Assembly (NCBI RefSeq): GCF_028291725.1
Contig: NZ_JAQGNT010000080.1
Location: 1-43,948 of the forward strand
DNA: 43,948 bases
Reading direction: 5' to 3'
Source: Hydrocarboniphaga sp.
GTDB lineage: Bacteria > Pseudomonadota > Gammaproteobacteria > Nevskiales > Nevskiaceae
Positions within the stretch are counted from its first letter, which is position 1, and each line of letters opens with the position of its first letter. This document shows positions 15,294 to 25,099 of this stretch, in pieces. The notes under the pieces were generated by a model. It searched no databases and had not been told where the DNA came from. It was given only the letters and a program-made list of their open reading frames with translations. A program made the position numbers and the translations under genes.

Positions 15294-15854
15294 TTAGTGA
15301 TGGTCGCGATGGTCGCCATCCCAGTCGCGATGATCGTTGTGACGGTCGTCACGGCGATTGTCGTGATGGTTGTAATAGCGGTTGTCATAGCGGTTGTCGT
15401 AGCGATGGTCATAGCGACCGTCGTTGCGACCGCCGCGCTCGTGGTAAACCACGGTCTGGCGATACACCGGCGCCGGACGGTAGACCTGGCGATACACCGG
15501 GGCCGGCTGGTAGTACACCGGCGCCTGGCGATAAACCGGCGCCTGACGATAAGCGTAGCCGCCGTTATCGTAGTAACCGACCTGGCGATAGCCATCGTTG
15601 TAGCGGTTGTCGTGGTGGTTGCTGTCGGCAATCGCCACGCCCAGGGCCGCGCCGGCCAGCACACCGATCACGGTGCCCTGGTCGCCACCCACCGCGTTGC
15701 CGATCACACCGCCGCTGACGGCGCCGATCACGGCTCCGGTGCCTCGGTCGCTCGCAAAGCTGGGGCTGACGATACCGGCCATCAGCACGCTCGCCAGCGC
15801 GGCGCTCTTGGCGGCGGTGCTCTTGTACCAACGATTGGTGGATTGACTGTTCAT
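15294..15854 (-). CDS. Secreted glycine-zipper protein with YRQ-rich and His/Asp/Arg-rich tail
   Basis: A 186-residue exported protein. The start at 15854 has AAGGAG seven bases upstream. A Sec-type signal peptide ends about residue 34 (SPSFAS). A glycine-zipper segment follows (GTGAVIGAVSGGVIGNAVGG, then a second pair of small-residue helices to about 78), of the kind that inserts in or associates with the outer membrane. Next is a tandem YRQAPVY/YRPAPVY region (about 105-140) and a low-complexity tail of D, N, R, Y and H (RYDNRYDNRYYN...DHRDHH) with many histidines, potentially metal-binding. No enzyme motif. It is divergent from the TldD-like gene with 236 bases between. It has its own terminator, so it is a single-gene unit. 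Function unknown. Confidence 0.85.
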   Translation of the reverse strand: MNSQSTNRWYKSTAAKSAALASVLMAGIVSPSFASDRGTGAVIGAVSGGVIGNAVGGDQGTVIGVLAGAALGVAIADSNHHDNRYNDGYRQVGYYDNGGYAYRQAPVYRQAPVYYQPAPVYRQVYRPAPVYRQTVVYHERGGRNDGRYDHRYDNRYDNRYYNHHDNRRDDRHNDHRDWDGDHRDHH

Positions 15855-16090
15855 GGTGCTTCTCCTTCGGATGCCTCTGTTTGAGGACGCAGCCAGAGTA
15901 GGAGAGCACTGTGCACAGAGTGTGTAGGGATCGTGGAGATTGAGCCCGATCTGGAATTCCACTCTTGTGATGACGGGCTGTTTGTGCATCCTGAGCGACA
16001 GCTGAACCAGGCGCGGTTCATGCCTGTCCATGTCCGGTCGCGGGCCGCAATGGCGGACTCGTACCAAGAAACAACCCCAGGGAGTAGCGA

Positions 16091-17722
16091 ATGCTCAGAC
16101 GCGATTTTCTAAAGATGAGTGGTGCCGGCGCCGGCGCGCTGATGCTGCCCATCTACGGCCGTGCGGTGGCGGCAGACGTGTTGGCGACGACAATGGACGT
16201 CGCGGTGAAGAAAAAAATGGCGAGCGTCGCGCTGAACACGGCGACCAAGAACGGCGCCAGCTACTGCGACGTGCGCATCGGGCGCTACCTGCGTCAATTC
16301 GTGATCACGCGTGAAGACAAGGTTCAGAACATCGTCAACACCGAGTCCATGGGCACCGGTGTCCGCGTGATCGTCAATGGCACCTGGGGCTTTGCTGCCA
16401 CCAGCGATTTCACCGAAGACGGCATCGCCAAGACGGCGCTGCAGGCGACGCTGATCGCCAAGGCCAACTCCAAGTTCCAGAGCGAACCGGTGCAGCTGGC
16501 GCCGACCAAGGGTGTCGGCGATGCCAGCTGGAAGACGCCGATCCAGAAGAACTCGATGGAAGTGCCGATCAAGGAGAAAGTCGATCTGCTGATGGCGGTC
16601 AACGCCGGTGCGCTGAAAGCGGGCGCCGACTTCGTCAGCTCGATGATTTTCTCGGTCAACGAGCAGAAGTATTTTGCCAGCACCGACGGCTCCTACATCG
16701 ACCAGGACGTGCACCGCATCTGGCCGCGCATGGAAGTCACCGCCATCGACAAGGCCAGCGGCAAATTTCGCGAACGCGAGGGCCTGTCGTCGCCGCGTGG
16801 CATGGGCTACGAATACCTGGACGGCGCCAACAAGGGCCTGACGATGCCGGGCGGCGCCGTGGTCTACGGCAACGGCTACAACATGCTCGACGATGCCGTC
16901 GCGGCGGCCAAGCAGGCGCGGGCCAAGATCAAGGCGCGCTCGGTAAAGCCGGGCCGCTACGACCTGGTGCTCGATCCCTCGCACCTGTGGCTGACGATCC
17001 ACGAATCGGTAGGCCATCCGACCGAACTCGATCGCGTGCTCGGCTACGAGGCCAACTTCGCCGGCACCAGCTTCGCCACGCTGGATAAATGGCAGAGCAA
17101 GAATTTCAAGTACGGCAGCGAGCAGGTCACGATCTTCGCCGACAAGATTCAGCCCGGCACGCTGGGCGCGGTCGGTTACGACGACGAAGGCATCAAGACC
17201 GGACGCTGGGATCTGATCAAGGACGGCACGCTGGTCAACTATCAGGCGATCCGCGACCAGGCTCATATCATCGGCCTCAAGGAGTCGCAGGGTTGCTGCT
17301 ACGCGGACTCGTGGTCCAACGTGCAGTTCCAGCGCATGGCCAACGTTTCGCTGCAGCCCGGCAAGGCGCCGTTGGCGGTTGCCGACATGATCAAGGACGT
17401 CAAGGACGGCATCTACATCATCGGCGACGGCTCGTTCTCGATCGACCAGCAGCGCTACAACGCGCAGTTCGGTGGCCAGCTGTTCTACGAAATCAAGGAC
17501 GGCAAGATCACCGATCAGATCGAAGACGTGGCCTACCAGATCCGCACGCCGGAATTCTGGGGCGCCTGTGCTGCGGTCTGCGACGATCGCGACTATCGCT
17601 ACGGCGGCAGCTTCTTTGACGGCAAGGGGCAACCCATGCAGGTGTCGGCGGTGTCGCATGGCTCGTCCACGGCGCGCTTCAATGGTATCAACGTGATCAA
17701 CACTGCTCGCAGCCTCGGCTAA
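16091..17722 (+). CDS. Exported TldD-family metalloprotease
   Basis: A 543-residue TldD/PmbA-family protein. The N-terminus has a twin-arginine signal (RRDFLKMSGAGAGALMLP, cleavage near AVAA at 25-28), so it should act in the periplasm, unlike the cytosolic E. coli TldD. The zinc-binding HExxxH is present as HESVGH (304-309). In E. coli, TldD forms a heterodimer with TldE that degrades unfolded peptides and trims microcin B17 and CcdA; that is the family precedent, not evidence for these substrates here. AGGGAG precedes ATG 16091 by six bases. First gene of an eight-gene plus-strand cluster to 26802; the TldE-like gene follows after ten bases. Confidence 0.92.
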   Translation: MLRRDFLKMSGAGAGALMLPIYGRAVAADVLATTMDVAVKKKMASVALNTATKNGASYCDVRIGRYLRQFVITREDKVQNIVNTESMGTGVRVIVNGTWGFAATSDFTEDGIAKTALQATLIAKANSKFQSEPVQLAPTKGVGDASWKTPIQKNSMEVPIKEKVDLLMAVNAGALKAGADFVSSMIFSVNEQKYFASTDGSYIDQDVHRIWPRMEVTAIDKASGKFREREGLSSPRGMGYEYLDGANKGLTMPGGAVVYGNGYNMLDDAVAAAKQARAKIKARSVKPGRYDLVLDPSHLWLTIHESVGHPTELDRVLGYEANFAGTSFATLDKWQSKNFKYGSEQVTIFADKIQPGTLGAVGYDDEGIKTGRWDLIKDGTLVNYQAIRDQAHIIGLKESQGCCYADSWSNVQFQRMANVSLQPGKAPLAVADMIKDVKDGIYIIGDGSFSIDQQRYNAQFGGQLFYEIKDGKITDQIEDVAYQIRTPEFWGACAAVCDDRDYRYGGSFFDGKGQPMQVSAVSHGSSTARFNGINVINTARSLG

Positions 17723-17732
17723 GGGAAACCCA

Positions 17733-19067
17733 ATGACACTATTTACCGAGCAGGAAGCCAAGATGCTCCTGCAGAAAGTGATCAAGCTGTCCAAGGCCGA
17801 GGAATGCTCGGCCCAGCTGGACGGCTCGATCGAAGGCAACATCCGTTTCGCTCGCAACAGCGTGAGCACCAGCGGCATCATCAACAACGCCGTACTGGGC
17901 GTGCAGGTGGCGTTCGGCAAGCGGGTCGGCACCGCGACCATCAACGAGTTCGACGATGCATCGCTGGCGCGCGTGGTCAAGCGCGCCGAAGAGCTGGCCA
18001 GGCTCGCGCCGGACAACCCCGAGTTCGTTCCGGCCATCGCCAAGCAGACCTACAAGCCCACCGACACCTTCGTCGACGCAACGGCCGCGATCACTCCGGA
18101 GCTGCGCGCGCAGGTCGCGGCCGACTGCATCACGCCGTGCAAGGCCAGCAAGCTGGTGGCCGCGGGTTACCTGTCGGACAACCAGAGCTTTTCGGCGATC
18201 GCCAACGGCAATGGCAATTTCGGCTATCAGAAGTACACGGCTTCGGACTTCACCTGCACCGTGCGCACTGAAGACGGCCGCGGTTCAGGCTGGGTCGCTC
18301 GAAATCTCGCCGACGTTTCCAAATTCGACGCGAAGAGCGAAATCCAGATCGCGATGGACAAGGCCGCGCGCTCGGCCGAGGCCAAGGCGCTGGAGCCAGG
18401 CAAGTACACGGTGATTCTCGAACCGGCCGCGAGCGCCGGCCTGGTGTCGTTCATGATGAACAGCTTCGACGCACGCCAGGCCGACGAAGGTCGTAGTTTT
18501 CTGACCAAGAAGGGCGGCGGCAACAAGGTAGGCGAGAAGGTCTTCGACGAGCGTGTGACCATGTATGCCGACCCGGCGGATGCCGGCAGCGCGGTGATTC
18601 CCTGGGACGAAGACGGCCTGCCTCGCGAGAAAATGCCGATCGTCACCAAGGGCGTCGTCGACTACCTGCAGTATTCGCGTTTCTGGGCCAAGAAGCAGGG
18701 CAAAAAGGCCGTTGGCCAGCCCGGCAACCTGATCATGGTCGGCGGCGACAAGTCGACGATGGATCTGGTCAAGACCACCAAGAAAGGCGTGCTGGTCACG
18801 CGCACCTGGTACATCCGCATGGTCGATCCGCAGACCGTGCTGCTGACCGGCCTGACGCGCGACGGCACGTTCTACATCGAAAACGGCGAGATCAAGTATC
18901 CGATCAAGAATTTCCGCTTCAATGAGTCGCCGGTGATCATGCTCAACAACGTCGAGGAGTTCGGCAAGCCGGTGCGTGTGGCCGACGACGAATCGCCGTT
19001 CGTGATGATGATCCCGCCGATGAAGCTGCGCGAATTCACGTTCTCGTCGCTGTCGGACGCGGTGTAG
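17733..19067 (+). CDS. TldE/PmbA-family partner protein
   Basis: A 444-residue TldE/PmbA-family protein without HExxxH, as expected for the non-catalytic half of a TldD-TldE dimer. Family features include the N-terminal domain (about 5-180), the EPGKYTVILEP segment near 225 and the C-terminal RNDGTFY-like block TRDGTFYIENGEIKYPIKNFRFNES. Strikingly, no signal peptide is visible at its start (MTLFTEQEAKMLLQ), although its presumed partner carries a Tat signal. Co-export with TldD as a folded complex through Tat would explain this (inference). ATG 17733 has AAGGGA nearby, within the end of the preceding gene. Its TAG stop opens a short repeat (CGGTGTAGGTT twice) leading into palindrome B2. Confidence 0.9.
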   Translation: MTLFTEQEAKMLLQKVIKLSKAEECSAQLDGSIEGNIRFARNSVSTSGIINNAVLGVQVAFGKRVGTATINEFDDASLARVVKRAEELARLAPDNPEFVPAIAKQTYKPTDTFVDATAAITPELRAQVAADCITPCKASKLVAAGYLSDNQSFSAIANGNGNFGYQKYTASDFTCTVRTEDGRGSGWVARNLADVSKFDAKSEIQIAMDKAARSAEAKALEPGKYTVILEPAASAGLVSFMMNSFDARQADEGRSFLTKKGGGNKVGEKVFDERVTMYADPADAGSAVIPWDEDGLPREKMPIVTKGVVDYLQYSRFWAKKQGKKAVGQPGNLIMVGGDKSTMDLVKTTKKGVLVTRTWYIRMVDPQTVLLTGLTRDGTFYIENGEIKYPIKNFRFNESPVIMLNNVEEFGKPVRVADDESPFVMMIPPMKLREFTFSSLSDAV

Positions 19068-19076
19068 GTTCACGGT

Positions 19077-19154
19077 GTAGGTTGGGGTGAGCGCAGCGAA
19101 CCCCAACATCAGCGCGGACGACTGTTGGGGTTCGCTGCGCTCACCCCAACCTAC
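19077..19154. repeat. Palindromic repeat, family B, inside the TldD-MoxR cluster
   Basis: Perfect 32-base arms, 19077-19108 and 19123-19154, 14-base loop. It sits between the TldE-like and DUF4159 genes on what looks like one transcription unit, where the resulting hairpin could stall RNase or attenuate downstream expression. Copy B1 at 3503-3594 is less perfect. Confidence 0.92.
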
Positions 19155-19171
19155 GGTTTCACCCGAAATAA

Positions 19172-19876
19172 ATGACACGCTCAGGATTTCTCAAAACGCT
19201 GGCCGCTGCTGTCGCGATCGGTGCTCTACCCAAAGCCTACGCCCAGACACCGCCCGCGGCCGTCTACGACTTCTGGTTCACCCGCCTGATGTACGAATCC
19301 GGCGACTGGGACGTGGATGCGCGCATGCCGTCGAACATGGCGGACGCCTTGCTGCAGTACACGACGCTGCGTGTCGATCCGACCGAGCACGTTCTGCCGC
19401 TGGCTGATAAACGCATGCTCGCCGCGCCGTTCTGCTACCTCACCGGCCACAAGCTGGTCGAGTTCAACAATGAGGAGCGCGCCAACTTCACCCGCTACGT
19501 CAACAATGGCGGATTCGTGCTGGTGGACGACTGCAACCACGACATCGACGGCCTGTTCGCCAAATCCTTCGAAGCCGAAATGGCCTCGATCTTCGGCGCG
19601 GAGTCCTTGCAGAAGCTGCCCAAGGATCATCCGATTTTCAGCAGCTTCTTCAAGTTCGACAAACCGCCCGCGACCGGTTTCGAGTTGAACGGTTGGGGCG
19701 ACGATCTGGTCCATGAGTATCTGAAGGGCATCGTCATCAACGGCCGCCTCGGTGTGCTCTACAGCAACAAGGACTACGGCTGCGAATGGGATTTCGACTG
19801 GCGCAACAAGCGTTTCCAGGGCGAAGACCTGACCAAGTTCGCGGTCAACGTCGTCACCTATGCCCTTACTTCCTGA
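19172..19876 (+). CDS. Exported DUF4159-domain protein
   Basis: A 234-residue protein with an N-terminal signal sequence (about 1-24, ending AYAQ; TRSGFLK lacks the RR of a strict Tat motif, so Sec export is likelier) followed by a DUF4159 domain. Motifs seen are FWFTRLMYESGDWD near the start of the mature part and a FVLVDDCNHDID turn that resembles the glutamine-amidotransferase-like folds to which this family is related. No enzymatic role is established for DUF4159. Such proteins are found next to MoxR/DUF58/BatA genes in many bacteria, which matches here. No clear ribosome site; the start is 17 bases after palindrome B2. Confidence 0.85.
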   Translation: MTRSGFLKTLAAAVAIGALPKAYAQTPPAAVYDFWFTRLMYESGDWDVDARMPSNMADALLQYTTLRVDPTEHVLPLADKRMLAAPFCYLTGHKLVEFNNEERANFTRYVNNGGFVLVDDCNHDIDGLFAKSFEAEMASIFGAESLQKLPKDHPIFSSFFKFDKPPATGFELNGWGDDLVHEYLKGIVINGRLGVLYSNKDYGCEWDFDWRNKRFQGEDLTKFAVNVVTYALTS

Positions 19877-19888
19877 GTTCCTTTTTCT

Positions 19889-20899
<1,011 letters not shown>

Positions 20900-20940
20900 T
20901 GCCCGGGCTGCACTTGCGAGCGCCGCTTGATTCGCGGACC

Positions 20941-21016
20941 TGTAGGAGCGGACCTTGTCCGCGATTCCCGGGGTTCGCGCGAACGGGAAGAATCGCGGAC
21001 AAGGTCCGCTCCTACA
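20941..21016. repeat. Palindromic repeat, family D, inside the TldD-MoxR cluster
   Basis: Perfect 27-base arms, 20941-20967 and 20990-21016 (left arm begins TGTAGGAGCGGACCTTGTCC), loop 22 bases. It occupies the 140-base gap between moxR and the DUF58 gene. Repeats of the TGTAGGAGCGG type are common between genes in pseudomonads and xanthomonads. It is the second palindrome, of a different family, inside this one operon-like run. Confidence 0.92.
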
Positions 21017-21039
21017 GTTCGTGTCCGTAGCGTGGTGAC

Positions 21040-21927
21040 ATGACGTCTGCCGCTCAACTGATCCCCCCTGACGTCTACGCACGCCTCTCCGGCCTGCGCC
21101 TGCTTGCGCGCCTGGCGACCGGGCAGGGCATCGGTTCGCACAACAGCCGTGCGCGCGGTGCCGGCCTCGAGTTCGCGCAATACCGCGCCTACGAACCGGG
21201 TGACGAACCGCGCCGCGTCGACTGGAAGCTGTATGCGCGCTCCGACCGTTTCTTCGTGCGCGAGGCCGAGCGTGACAGCCCGCTGACGGTCTGGGTGATC
21301 GTCGACGCCAGCGCATCGATGGCGCAAGTCGATAGTCAGGCGCCGGAGCGCAGCCGGATCACGGCCGCACGCACGATTGCCGCCTGTATCGCCGAACTGG
21401 CGCTACGCCAGAACGATCGCTTCGGTCTGGCCATCGCCGGCGGTGCCGGCTTGACCGTGGTGGATGCCGCCTACGGCCGGCGTCAGCGCGACCGCATCGA
21501 TTTCGAGTTGCGGCATGTCCAACCCAAAGGCCTGTTTCCAGCGGCCGGTGCGCTGCGTCCGGTCTGGGAAAAGATCGCGCCTGCGGCGCTCGTGCTGATG
21601 ATTTCAGACGGCTTCGAAGAAGGCGTGACCGCGCTCGCCGAAAAACTCGCCGCCGCGCAGCGCGAAGTCGCCGTGGTCCGTGTGTTGACCGCGGACGAAC
21701 GCGACTTCCGCTTCGAAGGCAGCCCGCGCTTCCGTGATCCGGAGTCGGCGGGCGATCAGCGTCGTGTCGATGCGGTGGCGGCGCGTGACGAGTTCCTGCA
21801 GCGCTTCGGCGCGGCGCGCAGCGAGCTGCGTCGGCGGCTTGCGGCTGCCGGCGTGCGGCTCGAGGAACACGTCACCGATGAGGCGGCCGACGGCCTGCTG
21901 CGTCGTCTGCTGCGCGAGTCCGCATGA
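21040..21927 (+). CDS. DUF58-domain protein (MoxR partner, VWA-like)
   Basis: A 295-residue cytoplasmic protein. The DUF58 signature is at about 47-75: YRAYEPGDEPRRVDWKLYAR followed by FFVREAERD. A VWA-like fold follows, with VIVDASASMA (87-96, a DxSxS-type metal site written DASAS), a residue pattern like that of MIDAS motifs. DUF58 proteins are routinely encoded beside MoxR ATPases and are thought to be their adaptors or clients. The stop overlaps the next start (ATGA at 21924-21927), so translation is coupled. Confidence 0.92.
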   Translation: MTSAAQLIPPDVYARLSGLRLLARLATGQGIGSHNSRARGAGLEFAQYRAYEPGDEPRRVDWKLYARSDRFFVREAERDSPLTVWVIVDASASMAQVDSQAPERSRITAARTIAACIAELALRQNDRFGLAIAGGAGLTVVDAAYGRRQRDRIDFELRHVQPKGLFPAAGALRPVWEKIAPAALVLMISDGFEEGVTALAEKLAAAQREVAVVRVLTADERDFRFEGSPRFRDPESAGDQRRVDAVAARDEFLQRFGAARSELRRRLAAAGVRLEEHVTDEAADGLLRRLLRESA

Positions 21928-22979
21928 TCGGACTGCTCGCACCGCTGGGTCTTGCGGGACTGGCGGCGCTGGCGCTGCCGCTGCTGATTCATCTACTGCG
22001 CCGGCCCGAGGATCGAGTCGTGCTGTTTGCGGCCTGGCGTTATCTGGCGGAGCCGGCGCGTCCGCGCGAGCGCCTGCAATTGCGGCACTGGCTGCTGCTC
22101 GCCTTGCGTCTGTTGCTGATCGCGGCGCTCGCGCTGCTGTTGTCGCAGGCGATCTGGCGCAGTCAGCACGAGGCCGTATCGGCGACGACGGTGTTGTGGC
22201 CCGGCGTCGAGTCCGCCGCTGCGCCGGCGACTCCGGATCATCCCGTGCATCAGCTGGGGCCGGACGCGCCGGCCAGCCAGTTGCGGCAGATCGACGCCGA
22301 GCTTCCTGCAGGCGCGGCGCTGACCGTGATCGTGCCGGAAATCGTCGCGGGCCTGGACGCCGAGCGGCTGCGATTGAGGCCTGAGCTGCATTGGAAGATC
22401 GTGCCGGGCGAGACACCGGCCGCCGATCAGCCGGCGCCGCTGAAAATCAGCATTCGCGGCGACGGCGCAGACCAGGCCGAGTCGGCGACGGTGCAGGCGC
22501 TGCTGCAAGCCTGGCAATCGCAGGGCCGCGCTATCGAGATCGAAGCCGCCGCGCAGGATGTGGCATTAAAGCCTGACACCGGACTGTTGTTCTGGCTCGG
22601 CGGCAGGCCCACGCCGGCCGTCGAACGCTGGATCGCGCAAGGCGGACGCGCGCTGCTGTCGCGTCAGGCCGACGCGGTCGCCAGCGACGCGATCTGGTCC
22701 ATACAGACGCAAGGCCGCGGCCGCAGTGTGCGCCTGGCCGCGGCCTTCGATGCGACTCGTGTGGCCGCGCTGCGCGAGCCGCAGATTCCCGCGCAGCTCG
22801 CCGCGCTGCTGCTGCCGGAGCCGATGGTGGATCGCGCCGCATCGGCCGCCGTCGCGCCGCTGGCCGGTGCGCCGTCCGGCAAGGCGCCGGGGCGCTCGCT
22901 CGATACGATCCTCGCGCTGATCGCGGCGCTGCTGTTCGCGGCGGAGCGCTTGTGGGCCGCGAGCTTGCAGCGCCGATGA
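21924..22979 (+). CDS. BatA-like membrane protein
   Basis: A 351-residue inner-membrane protein with the BatA N-terminal domain (PLGLAGLAALALPLLIHLLRR..., then VLFAAWRYL and the basic-Arg stretch ERLQLRHWLLLALRLLLIAAL), giving membrane segments at about 4-24 and 61-80, and a third near the C-terminus (about 328-345). Unlike longer Bat proteins, the central part has no complete VWA MIDAS motif; it is a periplasmic domain of unknown role containing VIVPEIVAGLD. It overlaps both neighbours by four bases (ATGA). Confidence 0.87.
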   Translation: MIGLLAPLGLAGLAALALPLLIHLLRRPEDRVVLFAAWRYLAEPARPRERLQLRHWLLLALRLLLIAALALLLSQAIWRSQHEAVSATTVLWPGVESAAAPATPDHPVHQLGPDAPASQLRQIDAELPAGAALTVIVPEIVAGLDAERLRLRPELHWKIVPGETPAADQPAPLKISIRGDGADQAESATVQALLQAWQSQGRAIEIEAAAQDVALKPDTGLLFWLGGRPTPAVERWIAQGGRALLSRQADAVASDAIWSIQTQGRGRSVRLAAAFDATRVAALREPQIPAQLAALLLPEPMVDRAASAAVAPLAGAPSGKAPGRSLDTILALIAALLFAAERLWAASLQRR

Positions 22980-25099
22980 GCGACACGGCCCTGGAATCTC
23001 GACTGAATCGGGCGCGGCGCGCTGCCGTGCTGCGCGCCGTGCTGATCCAGAAGGCGCTGGTCTTGCCGCCGCTGGCCGGCGCCGTGGCGCTGGTATCGCG
23101 CTGGAGCCTCGGCGCGGCCGCTGTGTTGGCGGCGTTCGCCCTGATCGTGATCGCCGCGCTGTTGTGGCGCAGCTTGCGCCGCTACGACGATGCCTGGCTC
23201 GCCCGACGACTCAACGCACTGCGCGCCGATCTGGACGACAGCGCCGAACTGATCTGGGATACCCGCGCCGGTTCGACGCTGCAGCAGCTGCAGCGCGAGC
23301 GTGTGCGCGAACGCCTCGCCGGCGCTGATCTGCCCGATCTGCGTCCACCGTGGCCGCGCAGACGCCTGGTTTTCTGCGCGCTGGCCGGCATCGCGCTCGG
23401 CGTGCTCGCGCTGCTGCAGCCCTGGCAGGGATTGTCGCTGCCGCGCTCCGGCGGCGTGGATTCATCGAAGACGCCGGCCGGAATCGACGCAAGGCTCGAG
23501 ATCACGCCGCCGGCTTATACCGGCGTCGATAAATCGGTCGAGCATTCGCTGGAAGCGCGCATGCCGGAGAACAGCCGGCTCCAATGGAGCCTGGGCTTTG
23601 CCACGCAGCCGTCGGCCGTCGCGCTGATATTCCATGACGGCTCGCGTCTGGATCTCGCCAGCAGCAGCGGCCGCTGGATCGCGTCGAAGACCATCACCGC
23701 TTCGGCGCTGTACCGCATCGAAACAAAGGGCATCGCCGCCGACGACACGCTGTACCGGCTCGACGCGATCCCCGATCGTGCGCCGGAAATCACCGTGCGC
23801 GCGCCCGACAAGACACTCAGCGTGCTCGACGCCGCGCAGCCGCAGTGGCAGCTGATTTTCGAGGCGCGCGACGACTACGGCCTGAACCAGGCCGAGCTGT
23901 CGATCTCGCTCGCACAGGGCTCCGGCGAAAGCATCAAGCTCACGCAGCAGACGCAGCTACTGCAAGGCGAGGGCACGGCGCGCGAGCGCCGCTACCAGCA
24001 GACGCTCGACCTGGGCAAGCTCGGCTTTGCACAGGGCGACGACCTGATCGTGCGGCTCAGCGTGACCGACAAACGCCAGCCCGAGCCGAACCGCGCGCGC
24101 AGCGCGAGCTTCATCCTGCGCTGGCCGCCCGAGCCGAGTTCCGAGAGTGCCGGCATGGAGGGCCTGGTGCGGCAGACGATGCCGGCGTATTTCCGCAGCC
24201 AGCGCCAGATCGTGATGGACACCGAGGCGCTGATCGCCGGGCGCGGCGATCTGTCGGCGCAGGCCTTCGAGAAACGCTCCGACGAGATCGGCGTGGATCA
24301 GAAGCTGATGCGCCTGCGTTACGGCCAGTTTCTGGGCGAAGAAGCCGAAGGCGGTGGCGGCGAGCATCATCACGAAGACCCGCACGCCGCGCAGTCCGAG
24401 CCCGGACACGCCGAAGCACCGGGGCAGGATCGGCACGAGCACGAAGCGGTTCAACCGGGGGAACCCAAGCCGGGCTCCGATCTGGAGATCCTCCACGAGT
24501 TCGGCCACGCCCACGACATCAAGGAGGCCGCGACTCTGCTCGACGATGCGACCAAGGCGCTGCTGCGTACCGCGCTGAACGAGATGTGGGACGCGGAAGG
24601 CCAGTTGCGCACGGCACAGCCGGACGCGGCGCTGCCGCATGAGTACCGGGCGCTGGAGGCGATCAAGCAGGTGCAGCAGTCCACGCGCATTTACCTGGCG
24701 CGGGTCGGCCAGGATCTGCCGCAGGTCGACATGACGCGCCGCCTGACTGGCGAGCGCGCCGGCCTCAGCGATCCGCCGCCGCCGGCCGCTGCGGCCGCAA
24801 CCCCGGCCAGCGCACCGCAGGCCGCGTGGCAGGCGCTCGAGCGCGGCCAGGCACCGGACGTGGACGCGCTGCAAGCCTGGCTGCGCGAGCACGCATCCGA
24901 GGCGCCCGACTCGCTGGCACTGATCCGCGAAGCCGAGCGCCTGCGTCGCGACCCGGCCTGCGCCGAGTGCCGCGCCGCGCTCGGCGCGCAGCTGTGGCCG
25001 CTGTTGCCGCCGCCGGGCACGGCCCTGCAGCCGCGCGGTCTGCCGGATGCGCAAGGGGCCAGCTATCTGCAGGCCTTGCCGGCGGAGCCGGTACGATGA
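22976..25099 (+). CDS. Large membrane protein resembling DUF4175, with His-rich insert
   Basis: A 707-residue protein starting at ATG 22976, four bases into the preceding gene. Two N-terminal membrane segments (about 26-63), a third at about 129-149, then a long extracytoplasmic part with beta-rich repeats (ITPPAYTGVDKS near 180, FEARDDYGLNQAELSISL near 300), followed by a coiled, charged C-terminal half. The layout resembles DUF4175 membrane proteins. An unusual His/Glu-rich stretch at about 463-515 includes EHHHEDPH, HEHEA and HEFGHAHD and could bind metal ions. The C-terminus carries a Cys pair (CAEC near 660). Length and membrane layout are seen; function is unknown. Confidence 0.8.
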   Translation: MSDTALESRLNRARRAAVLRAVLIQKALVLPPLAGAVALVSRWSLGAAAVLAAFALIVIAALLWRSLRRYDDAWLARRLNALRADLDDSAELIWDTRAGSTLQQLQRERVRERLAGADLPDLRPPWPRRRLVFCALAGIALGVLALLQPWQGLSLPRSGGVDSSKTPAGIDARLEITPPAYTGVDKSVEHSLEARMPENSRLQWSLGFATQPSAVALIFHDGSRLDLASSSGRWIASKTITASALYRIETKGIAADDTLYRLDAIPDRAPEITVRAPDKTLSVLDAAQPQWQLIFEARDDYGLNQAELSISLAQGSGESIKLTQQTQLLQGEGTARERRYQQTLDLGKLGFAQGDDLIVRLSVTDKRQPEPNRARSASFILRWPPEPSSESAGMEGLVRQTMPAYFRSQRQIVMDTEALIAGRGDLSAQAFEKRSDEIGVDQKLMRLRYGQFLGEEAEGGGGEHHHEDPHAAQSEPGHAEAPGQDRHEHEAVQPGEPKPGSDLEILHEFGHAHDIKEAATLLDDATKALLRTALNEMWDAEGQLRTAQPDAALPHEYRALEAIKQVQQSTRIYLARVGQDLPQVDMTRRLTGERAGLSDPPPPAAAAATPASAPQAAWQALERGQAPDVDALQAWLREHASEAPDSLALIREAERLRRDPACAECRAALGAQLWPLLPPPGTALQPRGLPDAQGASYLQALPAEPVR

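Noticed and set aside
16109-18043. A 644-codon open frame on the minus strand
   Set aside because: Antisense shadow of the TldD-like and TldE-like genes; no recognisable motif.
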